A stretch of DNA of 33,894 bases from an uncultured Alistipes sp. (GTDB taxonomy: Bacteria > Bacteroidota > Bacteroidia > Bacteroidales > Rikenellaceae). The stretch is taken from NCBI GenBank assembly GCA_900769745.1, contig CAAGHX010000232.1, positions 1 to 33,894 of the forward strand. Reading direction: 5' to 3'. Under the pieces are notes generated by a model. That model searched no databases and was not told the DNA's origin. It saw only the letters and a program-made list of their open reading frames with translations. This document shows positions 32,904-33,894 of this stretch, piece after piece. Numbering within the stretch: position 1 is the first letter of the stretch; every line of letters begins with the position of its first letter. Position numbers and translations under genes: made by a program.

Positions 32904-33894
32904 TTACTTCTTCTCGCTCTTAGCGGCCTTCTGCACGCTCTCAGGCAGAGGCATCTGGAAAATCTTGCGCACACGCTCCATATCGTACTTCACGCCACGG
33001 TCGTAGTAGTAGATACCGTTCTGCTCCTGCATAACGTCGGTGAGCTGAGTGTAGCAATAGCCCCACATCTTGTCGCTCATCTCGATAAGACCACGCACCT
33101 GAGCCTCCAGACGCTTGTAGAAGTCCTCCTTGGTCTGCGCTGCATCGCCATAACCCCAAGCACCATCCTTGGCTGGGTTGGCCTCCATACACTTGATACC
33201 ACCAAACTCATCGAGGATATATGGGATATCGCCCTTGTAGGTTGGGAATGTGTATGGGTCGTTCAATACTGGGCGGTTGAAACCTACATTACCACGCAGG
33301 CGGGCCTGCACAGAGTGGCGACGAACATACATATCGCCGTTGTTGTAGATAATCTCGCGCAACTTATCGGGATTCTGCTCGTAGTGGTGCTCGGTCCAGA
33401 TGTCGGTCACGATGTGCTGGCCACCGCTCACTGTATTCACTGGGCGTGATGGGTCGAGCTGCTTGGTGATGGTGTAAGCATCCACGATAAAGCGAGGATA
33501 CTGAGTCTCATCGGGCCAGAACTCCTCGTTGAATGGAGTCCACGTTACGATTGATGGGTGGTTCATATCGCGAACAACCAAGTTGCGCCACTCCATAAGG
33601 AAATTACGGGCAGCCTCAACATCGTTTGCATCCAAACCCCAGCTTGGAGCCTCGCCCCAAGTAAGGTAACCGAGCTTATCTGCCCAGTAGTGGAAACGTT
33701 CCTCGAAGACCTTCTGGTGAAGACGTGCGCCATTGAAACCAGCCTCCTTCGACATCTCGATATCGTGCTTCAAAGCCTCGTCGCTTGGAGCAGTCCAGAT
33801 ACCGTCAGGGTAGAAGCCCTGGTCGAGTACCAAGCGCTGGTAGTATGGCTGGTTGTTGAGATATACCTTGTTGCCGTCGGTATGTACCTTGCGC
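32904..33894 (-). CDS. GH2 glycoside hydrolase (beta-galactosidase/glucuronidase-like), C-terminal part
   Basis: The gene enters from beyond the right edge; about 329 C-terminal codons are visible, and the TTG-coded Leu at 33833 is internal, not a start. The segment is the GH2 TIM barrel: VYLNNQPYYQRLVLDQGFYP (strand 1), KEAGFNGARLHQK, RDMNHPSIVTWTPFNEEFW (general acid Glu in the NE pair), and ILDEFGG (nucleophile Glu). No domain follows the barrel; the tail is KAAKSEKK. Linkage to galM and galK favours beta-galactosidase, but beta-glucuronidase or beta-mannosidase activity cannot be excluded without the N-terminal domains. Confidence 0.9.
   Translation of the reverse strand, partial: RKVHTDGNKVYLNNQPYYQRLVLDQGFYPDGIWTAPSDEALKHDIEMSKEAGFNGARLHQKVFEERFHYWADKLGYLTWGEAPSWGLDANDVEAARNFLMEWRNLVVRDMNHPSIVTWTPFNEEFWPDETQYPRFIVDAYTITKQLDPSRPVNTVSGGQHIVTDIWTEHHYEQNPDKLREIIYNNGDMYVRRHSVQARLRGNVGFNRPVLNDPYTFPTYKGDIPYILDEFGGIKCMEANPAKDGAWGYGDAAQTKEDFYKRLEAQVRGLIEMSDKMWGYCYTQLTDVMQEQNGIYYYDRGVKYDMERVRKIFQMPLPESVQKAAKSEKK

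Noticed and set aside
1..33894. CRISPR array, prophage, toxin-antitoxin or other defence system
   Set aside because: No regularly spaced repeats, integrase, capsid, nuclease/helicase or toxin-like gene pair was found; all long frames are accounted for.

Overview
This 33.9-kb window reads as chromosomal DNA of a gut-type Bacteroidales bacterium, plausibly Alistipes/Rikenellaceae-like, although the genus is not proven. Reasons: genes are preceded by A/T-rich leaders without Shine-Dalgarno sequences; several start regions carry the Bacteroidetes -7 box TAnnTTTG, and both tRNA genes have the full TTTG-N20-TATATTTG arrangement; the order bamD-rpoZ-coaBC-recN and the tsaD/tamB divergent pair are familiar in the phylum; and there are many secreted or lipoprotein glycan-degrading enzymes.

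Layout. 1-634: start of groEL and complete groES (leftward), preceded by a sigma-54-like -24/-12 element and an upstream palindrome. 903-2789: a heparinase II/III-type lyase. 2928-3001: tRNA-His, with its last 23 bases repeated 217 bp further on, like an old attachment-site scar. 3428-10520 (leftward): tamB, exbB, exbD, tonB and a DUF1573 gene, an envelope/energy-transduction block. 10591-11619: tsaD, divergent from tamB. 11811-12899: a nitronate monooxygenase-like flavoprotein. 12973-14868 (leftward): a radical SAM enzyme paired with a UbiA-type prenyltransferase. 15078-16151: a TlpA-like thiol-disulfide lipoprotein. 16289-16362: tRNA-Arg(ACG). 16525-20936 (leftward): GH92 mannosidase lipoprotein, an outer-membrane barrel protein and a GH88 unsaturated glucuronyl hydrolase. 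20978-25067 (leftward): recN, coaBC, rpoZ, bamD. 25524-33894 (leftward): a galactose/host-glycan operon: GH2 enzyme (N-terminus outside the window), GalM lipoprotein, an uncharacterised six-hairpin glycosidase-like protein, galK and two tandem sialate O-acetylesterases.

How the genes work together. The carbohydrate genes fit stepwise use of host or diet glycans: lyase plus GH88 for uronic-acid polysaccharides, GH92 for alpha-mannosides, acetylesterases to unmask O-acetylated sialic acids or similar sugars, and GH2/GalM/GalK to release, epimerise and phosphorylate galactose. No SusC/SusD pair lies in the window. ExbB/ExbD/TonB would energise outer-membrane transporters encoded elsewhere; BamD and TamB serve outer-membrane protein assembly.

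The most unusual signal is not a gene. Two intergenic copies (4607-4729 and 25396-25520) of a roughly 125-bp, imperfectly palindromic element keep the same unpaired boxes while their stems change in compensatory pairs. Each begins at or within a few bases of the stop codon of a leftward gene. This looks like a mobile or dispersed structured element whose folding is under selection.
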